A stretch of 64,000 nt of DNA, from the NCBI GenBank assembly GCA_910580225.1, contig CAJTXE010000018.1, forward strand, positions 18,456 to 82,455. Direction: 5' to 3'. A program made the translations under genes and the position numbers. The notes under the pieces are model-generated. The model was not told where the DNA came from. It saw nothing but the letters and a program-made list of their open reading frames with translations, and made no database searches. Source of the stretch: an uncultured Acetatifactor sp. (GTDB lineage: Bacteria; Bacillota; Clostridia; Lachnospirales; Lachnospiraceae). Each line of letters starts with the position of its first letter. Position 1 is the first letter of the stretch. Positions 1-8,761 of the stretch are shown in pieces.

Positions 1-258
1 CCTGCCGCAAGCTCCGAACGCAAAAAGCTTGGCTTTCCGGTTCCCCTGGGACATTTTCTCACCTCAGAAGCAGGCTCGGAAATCCTGAACAAAGTCTTTC
101 ACTCACCGGCTGCGGAAAAATTCTTTCATCGGGACGCTCTGGATGAACTGATGGCGGGCAGAGGCTGCGGGCGAGGCAACACCAACCGGAAGCTCTGGGC
201 CGTGTATGCCTTTCTGGTATGGTATGAAATTTATTTTCCGGAGGAGACAGCCGTCTGA
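1..258 (+). CDS. asnB: Asparagine synthase (glutamine-hydrolysing), C-terminal end, partial
   Basis: Frame 1 is open from the first base to a TGA at 256-258 and gives the last 85 residues of a protein whose start lies outside the window. The segment RKKLGFPVP followed about 60 residues later by NRKLWAVYAFLVWYE is the typical C-terminal end of class B asparagine synthetases, which amidate aspartate with glutamine nitrogen and ATP. Only the synthetase C-terminus is visible, so the glutaminase domain cannot be checked. The gene converges with addA, with about 170 bp between them. Family assignment is from the motif pair and is fairly secure; the paralogue (AsnB or AsnO type) cannot be decided. 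Confidence 0.8.
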   Translation, partial: PAASSERKKLGFPVPLGHFLTSEAGSEILNKVFHSPAAEKFFHRDALDELMAGRGCGRGNTNRKLWAVYAFLVWYEIYFPEETAV

Positions 259-323
259 TGGCGTTGCCTCCCTGCCGTTTTGTATGTGCCTCTCTGCTGA
301 CAGAACCTGCGCGGAACATGATT

Positions 324-374
324 CCTGGAGGACAAAGTCATATGATTTCCCGTGTCATAGGAAAATCCTCCAGG
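324..374. terminator. Inverted repeat between converging asnB and addA, possible bidirectional terminator
   Basis: CCTGGAGGA at 324-332 is repeated as its exact reverse complement at 366-374. A smaller inner pair, TATGA and TCATA, lies in the loop. The structure sits between two converging genes and is followed by GTTTT on the plus strand. The loop is long for an intrinsic terminator, so the role is only likely. Confidence 0.4.
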
Positions 375-427
375 CAGTTTTGAATGGACAGCAGTCCCCA
401 CAGGAATCTCTCAAAAAGTGCACCTGC

Positions 428-3400
428 CTAATATCTGCCCAGATGAAAGGAATACAGAACCCGCTCTTTCACCGGCTTCCCATAGATCTTCTCAAGCGCC
501 TCCTGATAATAGTCCAGCTGGGTCTCATAGCGATTCCACAGCTCCGCCATGGAAGACACCGAATCCGTCTTGTAATCAAGCAGAACCAATCCGTCCTCTT
601 CCTCAAAAAACACATCAATAATCCCCTGAATGAGGACAGTCTCGTCCGAAGGAAATTCCCTTTTCAGCCTGCGGGCATCAATCCCCAGCACAAAGGGCTG
701 TTCCCGGTAAAGCCGCTTCTGCTGCCATGCCTTGTACATGCGGAAGGCCAGCGGCGTATGCAGAAACTTAACGATTTTCCGTATATTAATTGTCTGGAAG
801 TATTCTTCCGGCAGACGCTTTTCCTCTACTTTCTTTCGAAGAAATATCTGCAGCCGGGATATCAGTTCTTTTTCCTCCGCCCGCAAGGCATTCGCCTCTA
901 TTGGTTTTCTATCTCCTTCCGGCATAGTTCCCCCATCTGGCCGTCTGCTTTCCCCCTCCGGCAGAATTCCCGAATCTGCCACTTCGCCTTCCGGCAGAAT
1001 CTCTCCGAAATCCAGAAGCTCCATCACCCGGTGATACGCATTTCCCCGCACGGCTCCGCTGACAGACGCCTCCTCTCTTCGAAACATGGGAATATAAGGT
1101 ACCGCTTCCTTTTCCTCGAATATATGACAGGCAGCCTCGTCACGGTCTGCCATGGCTGCAATCTTTAATTCCGACACCGTTGTCTTCGTATAAAGATCCG
1201 CCAGAGCGGCATATGGATAAACCGCATTCAGACACTGACGCAGACGCATCTCCGCCTCAGCCCCCTCCTGCTGTCCAGCCAGCTCCAGGGCTTCCTTTTT
1301 GGAAAACAGCTGCAGCTGCTCCGTTATCATCCCAGCCGCATGTTCCTCCTGTTCCACAATGTGTACCGCCACACGGCTTTCCGGCAGCACAGGAAACAGA
1401 AAATCCAGGTAACTTCCAGCCTCCATAAAATCCAGATAGGACAGTTGTCCGCCGCCCAGCTCTCTGCGTCGTTCCCATTTTTCCGCAGCACCTTCCACAA
1501 CCCCTGTCATTACCAGCTTTTCCCTGGCACGGGTCATCGCCACATAGAGCAGGCGCATCTCTTCAGCCAGACTCTCTTCCCGCAGTTTTCCGGACAGTGC
1601 CATACGACGCAGGGTTTTATTCCGGATGCGCCTGTCCGGATCCACATAATCCGTACCCAGCCCCAAATCCATATCCAGAATCAGCGCCTGATTCACATCC
1701 TGCATGTTAAATCTTTTACTCATACCTGCCACAAAGGTAATCGGGAACTCCAGCCCTTTACTCTTGTGGATGCTCATGATCCTCACCACATCGGCATTTT
1801 CATCCAGCTGCTCAGCCCCGCCGTAATCCACATCATATTTTTCCAGCTGTCCCATATACCGGATAAAATGAAACAGTCCAAAATAACTGGTTTTCTCAAA
1901 ATCCGATGCCTTGGTAAGGAGCATCTCCACATTGGCCCGCCTCCGGCTTCCGGTAGGGAGTGCCGTCACATATTCCAGATAGCCGAAATCCTGAATCAGC
2001 TTTGTCAGCAATTCCCGAATGGGAAGGTATATTGTGCATTCCCGATATCCGGCAATCCGGTGCAGGAAAGCAGCCGCTTTTTTTCCAAGGCCCATGATGT
2101 CTTCTGCTTCCTGCTCCCCTGCCGTTCCCGGATTCTCCGTTCTCTTGGTCCGTTTGACGCTTTTTTCCAGGTCCTCTTTTCCATTGACCGGTTCGCCGTC
2201 ATCCCTCATGGGATCTTCTGATTCTCCGTAATCCTCCGCAAATCGCTTCAGCGCATCATACAGGCTGCAGCCCTTGGTATGACTGCGGATCCTGGCGGCT
2301 TCTTCCTCAGAGAAACCTCCGAAGACAGACTTCATAACCCCAAACAAAGGAATATCCTGGCTCGGATTGTCCAGCACACGCAGCAGCTGCAGCAGTTCCT
2401 GTACTTCCGCTGCAGCAAAATAACCTGTTTTGGATGTAATATATGCCGGGATGCCCTCCTGCTCCAGGACTTCCCTGAACTCCTCATCCCACCCGCTGTT
2501 GGTCCGCAGCAGAATCACCATGTCACTGTACTTTGCAGGCCGCATTTCACCGCTTCTCCTGTCCGTCACGGGAAAGCTTTCCCTCATCTCCCTGATCTTA
2601 CGGGCAATGGCCAGTGCCTCCGCCTGTTTGGCTCCAAAAGATTCTTCTTTATCCGGTTTTTCCACCAGGAAAAGTTCCGTACCGCAGGCTTTATTTTCCG
2701 GATACGCGGCTCCCGGATAGAGCGCCGCCCTGTCATCATAGGCGATCCCTCCCACTTCCCCGCTCATCATCCGGGCAAATACGTCGTTCACGGAATCAAC
2801 CACTTCCCTACGGCTTCGAAAATTTTTCGCAAGATCGATCCGCAGGCACGTTTTATTCTGTCTGTCCTTTTCAGGATGGTCTCTGTCCTGCACATCTTCT
2901 GCTCCCGCCGCATCCGTCGCATAAGATTCATATTTCTCCAGAAACAGCTCCGGCCTTGCCAGGCGGAATTTATAGATGCTCTGCTTCACGTCCCCCACCA
3001 TAAAGCGATTAAACCGGCCATCCTCCTCCCCTGAAACCGCTTTCAGCAGATACTCCTGAACCAGATTGCTGTCCTGGTACTCATCTGTCAGTATCTCGGC
3101 AAAATGCTGTCTGTATTCTCTTGCAACTGCGCTGGGCCTGACCTGGTCGCCATTCACGTCCAGAAGAATATCCAACGCATAATGCTCCATATCGGTGAAA
3201 TCTATCACCTTCTTCTCCTGCTTTTTTTCCTGCATTCTTCTGTCAAAATCCAATACCAGATCGATAAGCGTACTCACCGGCTCCCTGCAGGCCGCCCCCT
3301 GTCTTGCCGCAAGCTCCAGAGACGTGGCAAAATAGCGCTCCTCCATCCCGCGAATGCTGTCTTTCACCCCTGCCCGCAGTTCCTTTGCCAGTTCCCTTTT

Positions 3401-4279
3401 CACCGTCGAAACACTGTCATCCTTCTTCGCGGGAAGCCTGCCGAATTTCACCGCCGGAAGCTTCAATGCAAATTCCGCCATGGATTCACAGGCCAGCAGG
3501 CTTTCCAGCTGCTCCAGCTCTCCGTCAACCAGTTCTCCATACATATAGGGACCGTCCGCATCTTCGCACAGTCCACGGACCGTCCGCATCTTTTCCACAC
3601 ATCCGGCCGCCATCTTCCGCAAGTGCTGCATCAGATACATCCCGTACGGGCTGTCTTTCATCTCCTCTACCGTTACTGCACCGTAATCATTCCTGCGGGC
3701 CTCCAGCCATCTGTCCGGCCAGGGAAAACTGGCAGCATATCGCGACAGGTTTAAAATATGCTGTTCCAGCACACTCTCACGGCCCCCTGGACAGAAATAC
3801 TCCACACAGAACCGGAAAGCCTCATTTTCAGAGGCATAGGAATCTTCCATCAGTTCCCCCAGCGTCTCCTGCTGCATCAGCTTAATCTCCCCTTCATCTG
3901 CAATCCGAAAGGCCGGGTCCAGTCCGATCTCATTGAAGTGGTTCCGGAGCAGAAAAAGGCAGAAACTGTCAATGGTAGTAATCTGGGCATTATGTAAAAG
4001 AGTGGCCTGCCTCTGAATATGTTCGGATTCCGGACATTCCGTAAGTCTTCTGGAGATACCTGCCGCGATCCTTTCCCGCATTTCCGCCGCCGCCGCATTG
4101 GTAAACGTAACGATCAGCAACCGGTCTATATCTACGGGATTCCGTTCGTCACACACCATTTTTGTGATACGTTCCACCAGCACGGCCGTCTTGCCGCTGC
4201 CTGCCGCTGCCGATACCAATATATTGCAGCCATGTAAATCAATGGCCCTCTGCTGTTCCCGGGTAAATGTGACCGCCAT
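428..4279 (-). CDS. addA: ATP-dependent helicase/nuclease subunit A (AddA)
   Basis: This 1283-residue protein has a UvrD/PcrA-type superfamily 1 helicase core, with Walker A AAAGSGKTA at residues 24-32 and a DEYQD Walker B box near residue 400. Its C-terminal RecB-type nuclease domain carries GNAYHRVMELLDF and the active-site LLDYKTDS near residue 1230. AddA works with AddB to process double-strand breaks to Chi sites for RecA loading and recombination. Length and domain order match the family. The usual partner addB is not next to it: the upstream neighbour is the divergent SRP RNA gene. A promoter 60-90 bp upstream suggests that addA is transcribed alone here. Confidence 0.95.
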   Translation of the reverse strand: MAVTFTREQQRAIDLHGCNILVSAAAGSGKTAVLVERITKMVCDERNPVDIDRLLIVTFTNAAAAEMRERIAAGISRRLTECPESEHIQRQATLLHNAQITTIDSFCLFLLRNHFNEIGLDPAFRIADEGEIKLMQQETLGELMEDSYASENEAFRFCVEYFCPGGRESVLEQHILNLSRYAASFPWPDRWLEARRNDYGAVTVEEMKDSPYGMYLMQHLRKMAAGCVEKMRTVRGLCEDADGPYMYGELVDGELEQLESLLACESMAEFALKLPAVKFGRLPAKKDDSVSTVKRELAKELRAGVKDSIRGMEERYFATSLELAARQGAACREPVSTLIDLVLDFDRRMQEKKQEKKVIDFTDMEHYALDILLDVNGDQVRPSAVAREYRQHFAEILTDEYQDSNLVQEYLLKAVSGEEDGRFNRFMVGDVKQSIYKFRLARPELFLEKYESYATDAAGAEDVQDRDHPEKDRQNKTCLRIDLAKNFRSRREVVDSVNDVFARMMSGEVGGIAYDDRAALYPGAAYPENKACGTELFLVEKPDKEESFGAKQAEALAIARKIREMRESFPVTDRRSGEMRPAKYSDMVILLRTNSGWDEEFREVLEQEGIPAYITSKTGYFAAAEVQELLQLLRVLDNPSQDIPLFGVMKSVFGGFSEEEAARIRSHTKGCSLYDALKRFAEDYGESEDPMRDDGEPVNGKEDLEKSVKRTKRTENPGTAGEQEAEDIMGLGKKAAAFLHRIAGYRECTIYLPIRELLTKLIQDFGYLEYVTALPTGSRRRANVEMLLTKASDFEKTSYFGLFHFIRYMGQLEKYDVDYGGAEQLDENADVVRIMSIHKSKGLEFPITFVAGMSKRFNMQDVNQALILDMDLGLGTDYVDPDRRIRNKTLRRMALSGKLREESLAEEMRLLYVAMTRAREKLVMTGVVEGAAEKWERRRELGGGQLSYLDFMEAGSYLDFLFPVLPESRVAVHIVEQEEHAAGMITEQLQLFSKKEALELAGQQEGAEAEMRLRQCLNAVYPYAALADLYTKTTVSELKIAAMADRDEAACHIFEEKEAVPYIPMFRREEASVSGAVRGNAYHRVMELLDFGEILPEGEVADSGILPEGESRRPDGGTMPEGDRKPIEANALRAEEKELISRLQIFLRKKVEEKRLPEEYFQTINIRKIVKFLHTPLAFRMYKAWQQKRLYREQPFVLGIDARRLKREFPSDETVLIQGIIDVFFEEEDGLVLLDYKTDSVSSMAELWNRYETQLDYYQEALEKIYGKPVKERVLYSFHLGRY

Positions 4280-4338
4280 AAGCCGTTTATTCCTTCCTGC
4301 CTTTCAGGGCTTTTCCAAAATCAGGACAATTTAAAATC

Positions 4339-4367
4339 AGCGTAGCATTTCCAACAGACCCTGTCAA
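4339..4367 (-). promoter_or_regulatory. Predicted sigma-A promoter of addA
   Basis: On the minus strand TTGACA (4362-4367) is followed after 17 bp by TACGCT (4339-4344). It lies 60 bp upstream of the addA start, with no gene in between. The -35 is perfect and the -10 is weak. Confidence 0.5.
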
Positions 4368-4438
4368 GGCAAAGTTTGCCGGACAAAGTCTGAGAACCTG
4401 GTCTGCCGAAAAATTCAATTCCTGCCAAATTTTAATTC

Positions 4439-4467
4439 TTGACAAATCCCCCGGAACAGGATACACT
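4439..4467 (+). promoter_or_regulatory. Predicted sigma-A promoter of the SRP RNA
   Basis: TTGACA at 4439-4444 and TACACT at 4462-4467 are separated by exactly 17 bp. The expected start point, near 4474, coincides with the 5' end of the long SRP RNA rod. Confidence 0.65.
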
Positions 4468-4473
4468 GTAAAA

Positions 4474-4636
4474 AGCCGTACATCTTTAAAGTCCGATACA
4501 GTGATGAAATTCGGTCTTGCGCAATGGGAATCCGTGAACCGTGTCAGGTTGGGAACAAAGCAGCACTAAGCGGAACCTCTCATGTGCCGCAAGGCAGCCG
4601 GGTGGAGCTGTGCTTCGGGCTTTGAGATGTACGGTT
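4474..4636 (+). ncRNA. ffs: Signal recognition particle RNA (4.5S/scRNA type) with extended terminal stem
   Basis: The core 4534-4565 has the SRP domain IV hallmarks: GTGAACC, GTCAGG, a GGAA apical loop inside GGGAAC, then AGCAGCA and AAGCGG. Flanking strands pair as in helix 5: GTCTTGCG near 4514-4521 pairs with CGCAAGGC near 4588-4595. Pairing continues outward. CCGA (4493-4496) and ACAG (4497-4501) face CTGT and TCGG, and GCCGTACATCT (4475-4485) pairs fully with AGATGTACGGT (4625-4635), which is followed by TTT. The RNA, about 160 nt, is therefore longer than the roughly 90-nt small bacterial SRP RNA. I do not see the Alu-domain helices of the Bacillus long form. The RNA scaffolds Ffh for co-translational membrane targeting. 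Exact ends are inferred from the promoter and the stem. Confidence 0.88.
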
Positions 4637-4655
4637 TTATATGAGGAATAAAACT

Positions 4656-5606
4656 GTGAATCAAACTATGAGACTATCACCGAAAGAATTACAATCCCTC
4701 ATGAAAGACTGCACCCTCTGCCCCAGACAGTGCCATGTCAACCGCCTGGAAGGAGAAACCGGTTTCTGCGGTCAGAGTGCGGATATCACCGCAGCCAGAG
4801 CTGCTCTCCATTACTGGGAGGAGCCCTGTCTTTCCGGAAAAAGCGGTTCCGGCACTGTATTTTTCTCCGGTTGCAGCCTTCGGTGTGTCTATTGCCAAAA
4901 TCACGACATCGCCCTTGGCAGACGGGGCCGCATACTGTCCTCTGACCGTCTTCCCCGGATCTTTTTGGAACTGCAGGAAAAGGGCGCTGCCAATATTAAC
5001 CTGGTGACAGCAGGCCATTTTCTTCCTCAAGTATGCCTTGCCCTGGAAACAGCGAAAAAGTCCGGTCTCTTCATTCCGGTTGTATACAATACCTCCTCCT
5101 ATGAGGAAGTTTCTTCCCTTCGCCTGCTGGACGGTCTGGTGGATATCTATCTCCCTGATCTGAAATATCATTCTCCCCTGCTGTCCCAACGATTTTCTCA
5201 TGCCCCCGATTATTTTGAGAAAGCCTGCCTGGCAATCAGGGAAATGTTCCGCCAGGTAAAAACTCCTGTGTTCGGCTCCGGGGACGGTATGATGAAAAGG
5301 GGGCTCATTGTCCGCCATCTGCTCCTGCCTGGCCAGACAGGCGATTCCAAACGAATCCTTCGTTACCTTCATAACACTTACGGAAATGACATCTATGTCA
5401 GTATTATGAATCAGTATACGCCGCTCCCTCATCTGGAACAGCTTCCCGAGCCTGAACGCAGCCAGCTTCAGCATACCGTTACGCCGGAAGAATATATCAG
5501 GGTACTGGATTTTGCCTGCAGAATCGGCATTGAACAGGGATTCCGCCAGGAGGGACAAACAGCCGCCGAAAGTTTTATTCCGCCCTTCGACGGTGAGGGG
5601 TTGTAA
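4656..5606 (+). CDS. PflX-like radical SAM protein (COG1313 type)
   Basis: The protein has a cysteine-rich N-terminal segment CTLCPRQCHVNR...GFC and a radical SAM CxxxCxxC motif, CSLRCVYC, near residues 73-80. This combination is typical of PflX-type homologues of pyruvate formate-lyase activase, whose substrate is unknown. The GTG at 4656 is preferred because TGAGGA at 4642-4647 is 8 bp upstream. The in-frame ATGs at 4641 and 4668 lack a good Shine-Dalgarno site. The start lies only about 20 bp past the 3' stem of the SRP RNA, so the gene may depend on read-through from that promoter. It is not linked to the pfl operon 16 kb away, and I do not infer a PFL role. Confidence 0.8.
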   Translation: MNQTMRLSPKELQSLMKDCTLCPRQCHVNRLEGETGFCGQSADITAARAALHYWEEPCLSGKSGSGTVFFSGCSLRCVYCQNHDIALGRRGRILSSDRLPRIFLELQEKGAANINLVTAGHFLPQVCLALETAKKSGLFIPVVYNTSSYEEVSSLRLLDGLVDIYLPDLKYHSPLLSQRFSHAPDYFEKACLAIREMFRQVKTPVFGSGDGMMKRGLIVRHLLLPGQTGDSKRILRYLHNTYGNDIYVSIMNQYTPLPHLEQLPEPERSQLQHTVTPEEYIRVLDFACRIGIEQGFRQEGQTAAESFIPPFDGEGL

Positions 5607-5683
5607 GTTCATACCCTTATGCCTCCCAGTCTCCTTCCCTGCATCGTCCGGACCAGCGCTCTCCGCAGCAGTATGCCCTCTCC

Positions 5684-7045
5684 CTACAGCCCGGTGCGCA
5701 TCATATAGTATCCGAAATCTCCCGCCTGTGCCGGCTCTTCAGCACACTCAAAACTCTCAAATCCAAACATAATGGCTACCTGTTTTTCTTTTTCAAAGAA
5801 GTTTCCCGGCACTCCTATGTAGTAAACCGCCTCCCCCTTCCTTTCTACTCTTGCCAACAGCAGGTGTTTATAATTGTAATACCCGTGAAGCAGAAAACTG
5901 TTGTTGACTGTGTGATAGGAAGCTTCCGGAAACAGTACAAAATCCGAAGGCCCAATGGAAATGTACTCTCTGGCATCGTTAAAAGGACGTATATGAGGGT
6001 AAATTTCCCACAGCTGATCCCATTTGTTTTCCAGGAGCTTAACAGGCTTCTGACCTGTACGGCTTCTCTCCCTGCCATGATCCGTCAAATTTCTTCCGCC
6101 TCCACGTTCCGGCTCCTTCGTAATTCTTACTGTGTCGTCCACCCCTCTTCCCGAAAACTCTGCCGTCCGATGTTCTCTCTCCCTCACTGCTGCCTCCCCC
6201 CGAATATCCGCCAACCGCTTTGCCCTGCTTCTGTCCGTCTCTCTTTCTCCCTGCTCCGACTGATATACAGGCCGGCTATTCCCTGCAGCCCCGCCTATGT
6301 TCTGTCTCGGGTGATCTGTAGACTGGCGCTTCTCCTCTCTTTCAGGCAGACTCGACTGATATACCGTTTCGTACATCCCGGAAGCTGCAGTTTCCTGTTT
6401 CGGATGATCTGCAGTCCGGTCATCCTCCAGTCCAATCTCTGTTGGTTCTTTCCGATGTTGCTGATCCATCAACCGGTCGGTTCCGCCTTCCTTCTGATTG
6501 AGCAGACCTGCCCCCTGACACTTCCCGCCGTCATCAGTCCCTGCTTCGCCTTGGACCGGCTGATACACCGACTGCCTCTTCATCACCGCCATATCTTCTC
6601 TTTCCTTCGGAAGTATCTCCCTGCTGACCGTAAATTCGGCGGCTTTGATTTCCTCTGCGCGAAAATTAGCGTTACAGGAAGCCTCTGCTTTCTTCTCATT
6701 TATCTGCCATCTGCATGAAATTTCTCTCCCCGCCCCAAGAGGAATCCGAAGTCCGTACAATTCTTGGTAGCTGATACCGGTTCCTGCAATATCCGTCAAC
6801 CGGTTCCACTCCTCTCTGTACTTTCCCTTTCCCTGCAGAATGCATATCTTTCCGGCAGCCTTTTCAACCGATTTTCCCAGGAGAAAAACATCCCGCTCAT
6901 AGGAGTCCGTCATATGCAGCCCTGTCACCGTCAGTTCGATCAGCAGCCTTTCATCCCTGACCTCCAGCTTCACATAGCCTCCACCTTTGACCCTCTGTCC
7001 CCTTTCCAAATAATCCAGATATCTTATTTTTCTGTCATAATACAT
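5684..7045 (-). CDS. Conserved protein of unknown function with polar, low-complexity middle
   Basis: I do not recognise a characterised family with certainty; it resembles Lachnospiraceae proteins carrying a DUF6128-type C-terminus, from memory only. The start MYYDRKIRYLDY is chosen over an upstream ATG because a GGGGG run precedes it at suitable distance. Residues 1-150 look like a folded N-terminal domain. Residues 160-340 are charged, rich in R, E, Q and G, and likely disordered. The last 110 residues form a second globular part rich in Y and F (PHIRPF, HGYYNYKHLLLARV, YYIGVPGNFFEKE, AIMFGFESF). There is no signal peptide or membrane segment, so it is probably cytosolic. It converges with the PflX-like gene. 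Confidence 0.6.
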   Translation of the reverse strand: MYYDRKIRYLDYLERGQRVKGGGYVKLEVRDERLLIELTVTGLHMTDSYERDVFLLGKSVEKAAGKICILQGKGKYREEWNRLTDIAGTGISYQELYGLRIPLGAGREISCRWQINEKKAEASCNANFRAEEIKAAEFTVSREILPKEREDMAVMKRQSVYQPVQGEAGTDDGGKCQGAGLLNQKEGGTDRLMDQQHRKEPTEIGLEDDRTADHPKQETAASGMYETVYQSSLPEREEKRQSTDHPRQNIGGAAGNSRPVYQSEQGERETDRSRAKRLADIRGEAAVREREHRTAEFSGRGVDDTVRITKEPERGGGRNLTDHGRERSRTGQKPVKLLENKWDQLWEIYPHIRPFNDAREYISIGPSDFVLFPEASYHTVNNSFLLHGYYNYKHLLLARVERKGEAVYYIGVPGNFFEKEKQVAIMFGFESFECAEEPAQAGDFGYYMMRTGL

Positions 7046-7222
7046 GTCTGCACCCCCGATATTCTGCCTATTCCGCTTCACTGACGGTATCCGTCTTTCA
7101 GTTTCCATCTAAGTATATTCCGGGGGTTGTCTCACTTATTCCATGGAAACCCGAAAACCAATGGACTTTTAAGCAACGCAGATGCAGCAGGAATTTTGAC
7201 AGCCTGGCACATTTTTCGCTTC

Positions 7223-8398
7223 TTACTCTGCTGTCTGTCCTGCGGCAGCAACCGACATCCCTGCAGAAATCTGATCTGCAAACTCATCAATTGTCCTCAC
7301 ACGGGCCGCCAGCTTCTGCCAATGCCTTAAAACAGCCAAATCCGTCTGTACTGAAAGCAACTCCTTCAGCGCTTCCGGAACAGTACCGATATCTTCCAGA
7401 AGCTCGATAATATCTTCAATCCTTTCTGCACATATTTCTATTCTTTGCTCTGTTTTACCCTCTGCTTTTCCTTCGGCTTTGCCTTCAGCGATTCCTTTTG
7501 CTCTCCCTTCTGCAATTCCTTCTGCAATTCCTTCTGCTCTTCCCTTGGCCCTTGCTTCTGCCCGCTCTTCCTCAAATACCCTGATAATATTATACTGAAA
7601 TGCCATGTCCTCCTCCTTATCTCCGCCCCAGTTCAGTACTTCTTCCGCCACTGCCTCTTTTTCTCCGCAGACTGACAGCAGTATATACTTCGCCCAATTG
7701 CGGAATTCTTCCTGCTCCTGAAACCCAAGGTCCCGAACTCGTCCATACGCAGTGCGCACTGCTGCTACCAACTCCTGCTTCTTTCTATATTTGTCACAAT
7801 ACATAATATTGTCCAGAACTGTATTGGATAACAATATATACTCTTCCTCAATTTCAGCCAGATTAACCAGGTAGTACTCCAAATTCAGGATATAATCTCC
7901 AAAAATCACACCGCCTTCCTGGTAATCCTTCATCCTCTTAACCGCTGTCCATCTATCCTGTCCATTGTAAAAAACAATCGGCACTATGGCCGGCAGCCGA
8001 AAACCCGCGCGCTCCCGTTCTTTCTTTCCTGTGTCCATGAAATACTTCACAAGTGTATTTACAATATATATCAGAATACGAAATACCATTGTATAGTCAA
8101 CGTAAGACTGTAATTCCTGCAAAATGAAAATGAATACTTCTCTGCCATCCGGCATGGTAACCCGATATAACAGATCCGCCTCCTTGCCCTCATAATCCCG
8201 CTCAAGCATTTCCTTGTCGCACAGGCTTAAGTCTGATTCCTTTAAAACCATCATCCAGTCCGCCCCTATATACTTCTGAAGGAAATGCAGAAATTCTCCC
8301 GGCTGAGACAGACTTTTTTTGTATCCTTTGTCGTGAGGTGCACTTACAGCGGATGGCTCCTGCTTTGGCTCGTTCCGCAATTTGTTTGTTTTTTTCAT
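7223..8398 (-). CDS. Rpn family recombination-promoting nuclease / putative transposase
   Basis: The protein (391 aa from the MKKTNK start, which has AAAGGAAAG upstream) carries the PD-(D/E)XK-like Rpn core: KEADLLYRV, then REVFIFILQELQS, then a helical region and a FRLPAIVPIVFYNG strand. Rpn proteins are RecA-independent DNA endonucleases and are often present in many copies per genome. The C-terminus contains a stretch of short AEG repeats (GRAEG, GIAEG, GKAEG) before a final charged helix. The family commonly ends in such repeats. The gene stands alone, between the unknown gene and the KTSC pair. Confidence 0.85.
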   Translation of the reverse strand: MKKTNKLRNEPKQEPSAVSAPHDKGYKKSLSQPGEFLHFLQKYIGADWMMVLKESDLSLCDKEMLERDYEGKEADLLYRVTMPDGREVFIFILQELQSYVDYTMVFRILIYIVNTLVKYFMDTGKKERERAGFRLPAIVPIVFYNGQDRWTAVKRMKDYQEGGVIFGDYILNLEYYLVNLAEIEEEYILLSNTVLDNIMYCDKYRKKQELVAAVRTAYGRVRDLGFQEQEEFRNWAKYILLSVCGEKEAVAEEVLNWGGDKEEDMAFQYNIIRVFEEERAEARAKGRAEGIAEGIAEGRAKGIAEGKAEGKAEGKTEQRIEICAERIEDIIELLEDIGTVPEALKELLSVQTDLAVLRHWQKLAARVRTIDEFADQISAGMSVAAAGQTAE

Positions 8399-8449
8399 AT
8401 AGCTGTCTTTCCTTTCTGAAATGCTGTTTGCAGAAAAGGCAGCTGACAC

Positions 8450-8667
8450 TCTCCCTTCCTGCTGTTGTTTTTGGATTCATATTCCGTGGAATTCAGGCTC
8501 CCGCCCAGCAAGAAGTTCAACACAATAGAGCATGCTTTACATACCTTCTATTGTAAATAACTGCAGAAACGACTGTTCAGTCTTTAGAATGTGTCTGAAA
8601 TTTGAATTCTAGCCTGTGTTTAGGTTAACATAAAAAAGACGGATATGCAAGTAAGAAATTTGAACAT
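8450..8667. other. Gene-free stretch upstream of the Rpn gene
   Basis: The roughly 360 bp between the Rpn start and the KTSC stop is AT-rich. It holds only the inverted repeat annotated separately and presumably the Rpn promoter, for which I find no convincing -35/-10 pair. Confidence 0.4.
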
Positions 8668-8715
8668 CAAAATAGAACTGCCAGACTGTTCACTCAGTGC
8701 AGCAGTTCTATTTTG
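8668..8715 (-). terminator. Intrinsic terminator downstream of the KTSC genes
   Basis: CAAAATAGAACTGC (8668-8681) and its exact reverse complement (8702-8715) form a 14-bp stem with a 20-nt loop, about 50 bp past the stop of the KTSC gene. The A- and T-rich stem base supplies the U tract on either strand. Confidence 0.65.
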
Positions 8716-8761
8716 CCCAGAAGCAGGAAACGCCTTCGGATATGATGAAATAACATTTCAA

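Noticed and set aside
206..4237. Several long plus-strand open frames across the addA region (for instance 206-1168 and 1340-2221)
   Set aside because: They lie antisense to a complete 1283-residue AddA, lack ribosome sites and encode low-complexity, His/Ser/Pro-rich sequence typical of shadow frames.
4656..5606. PflX-like gene considered as a second activase for the split PFL
   Set aside because: Its N-terminal cysteine region differs from PflA, it is 16 kb away, and a canonical pflA already follows the split genes.
7440..7570. Short tandem repeats that at first look like a CRISPR or minisatellite array
   Set aside because: They are in-frame codon repeats (AEG units) of the Rpn protein with no spacers.
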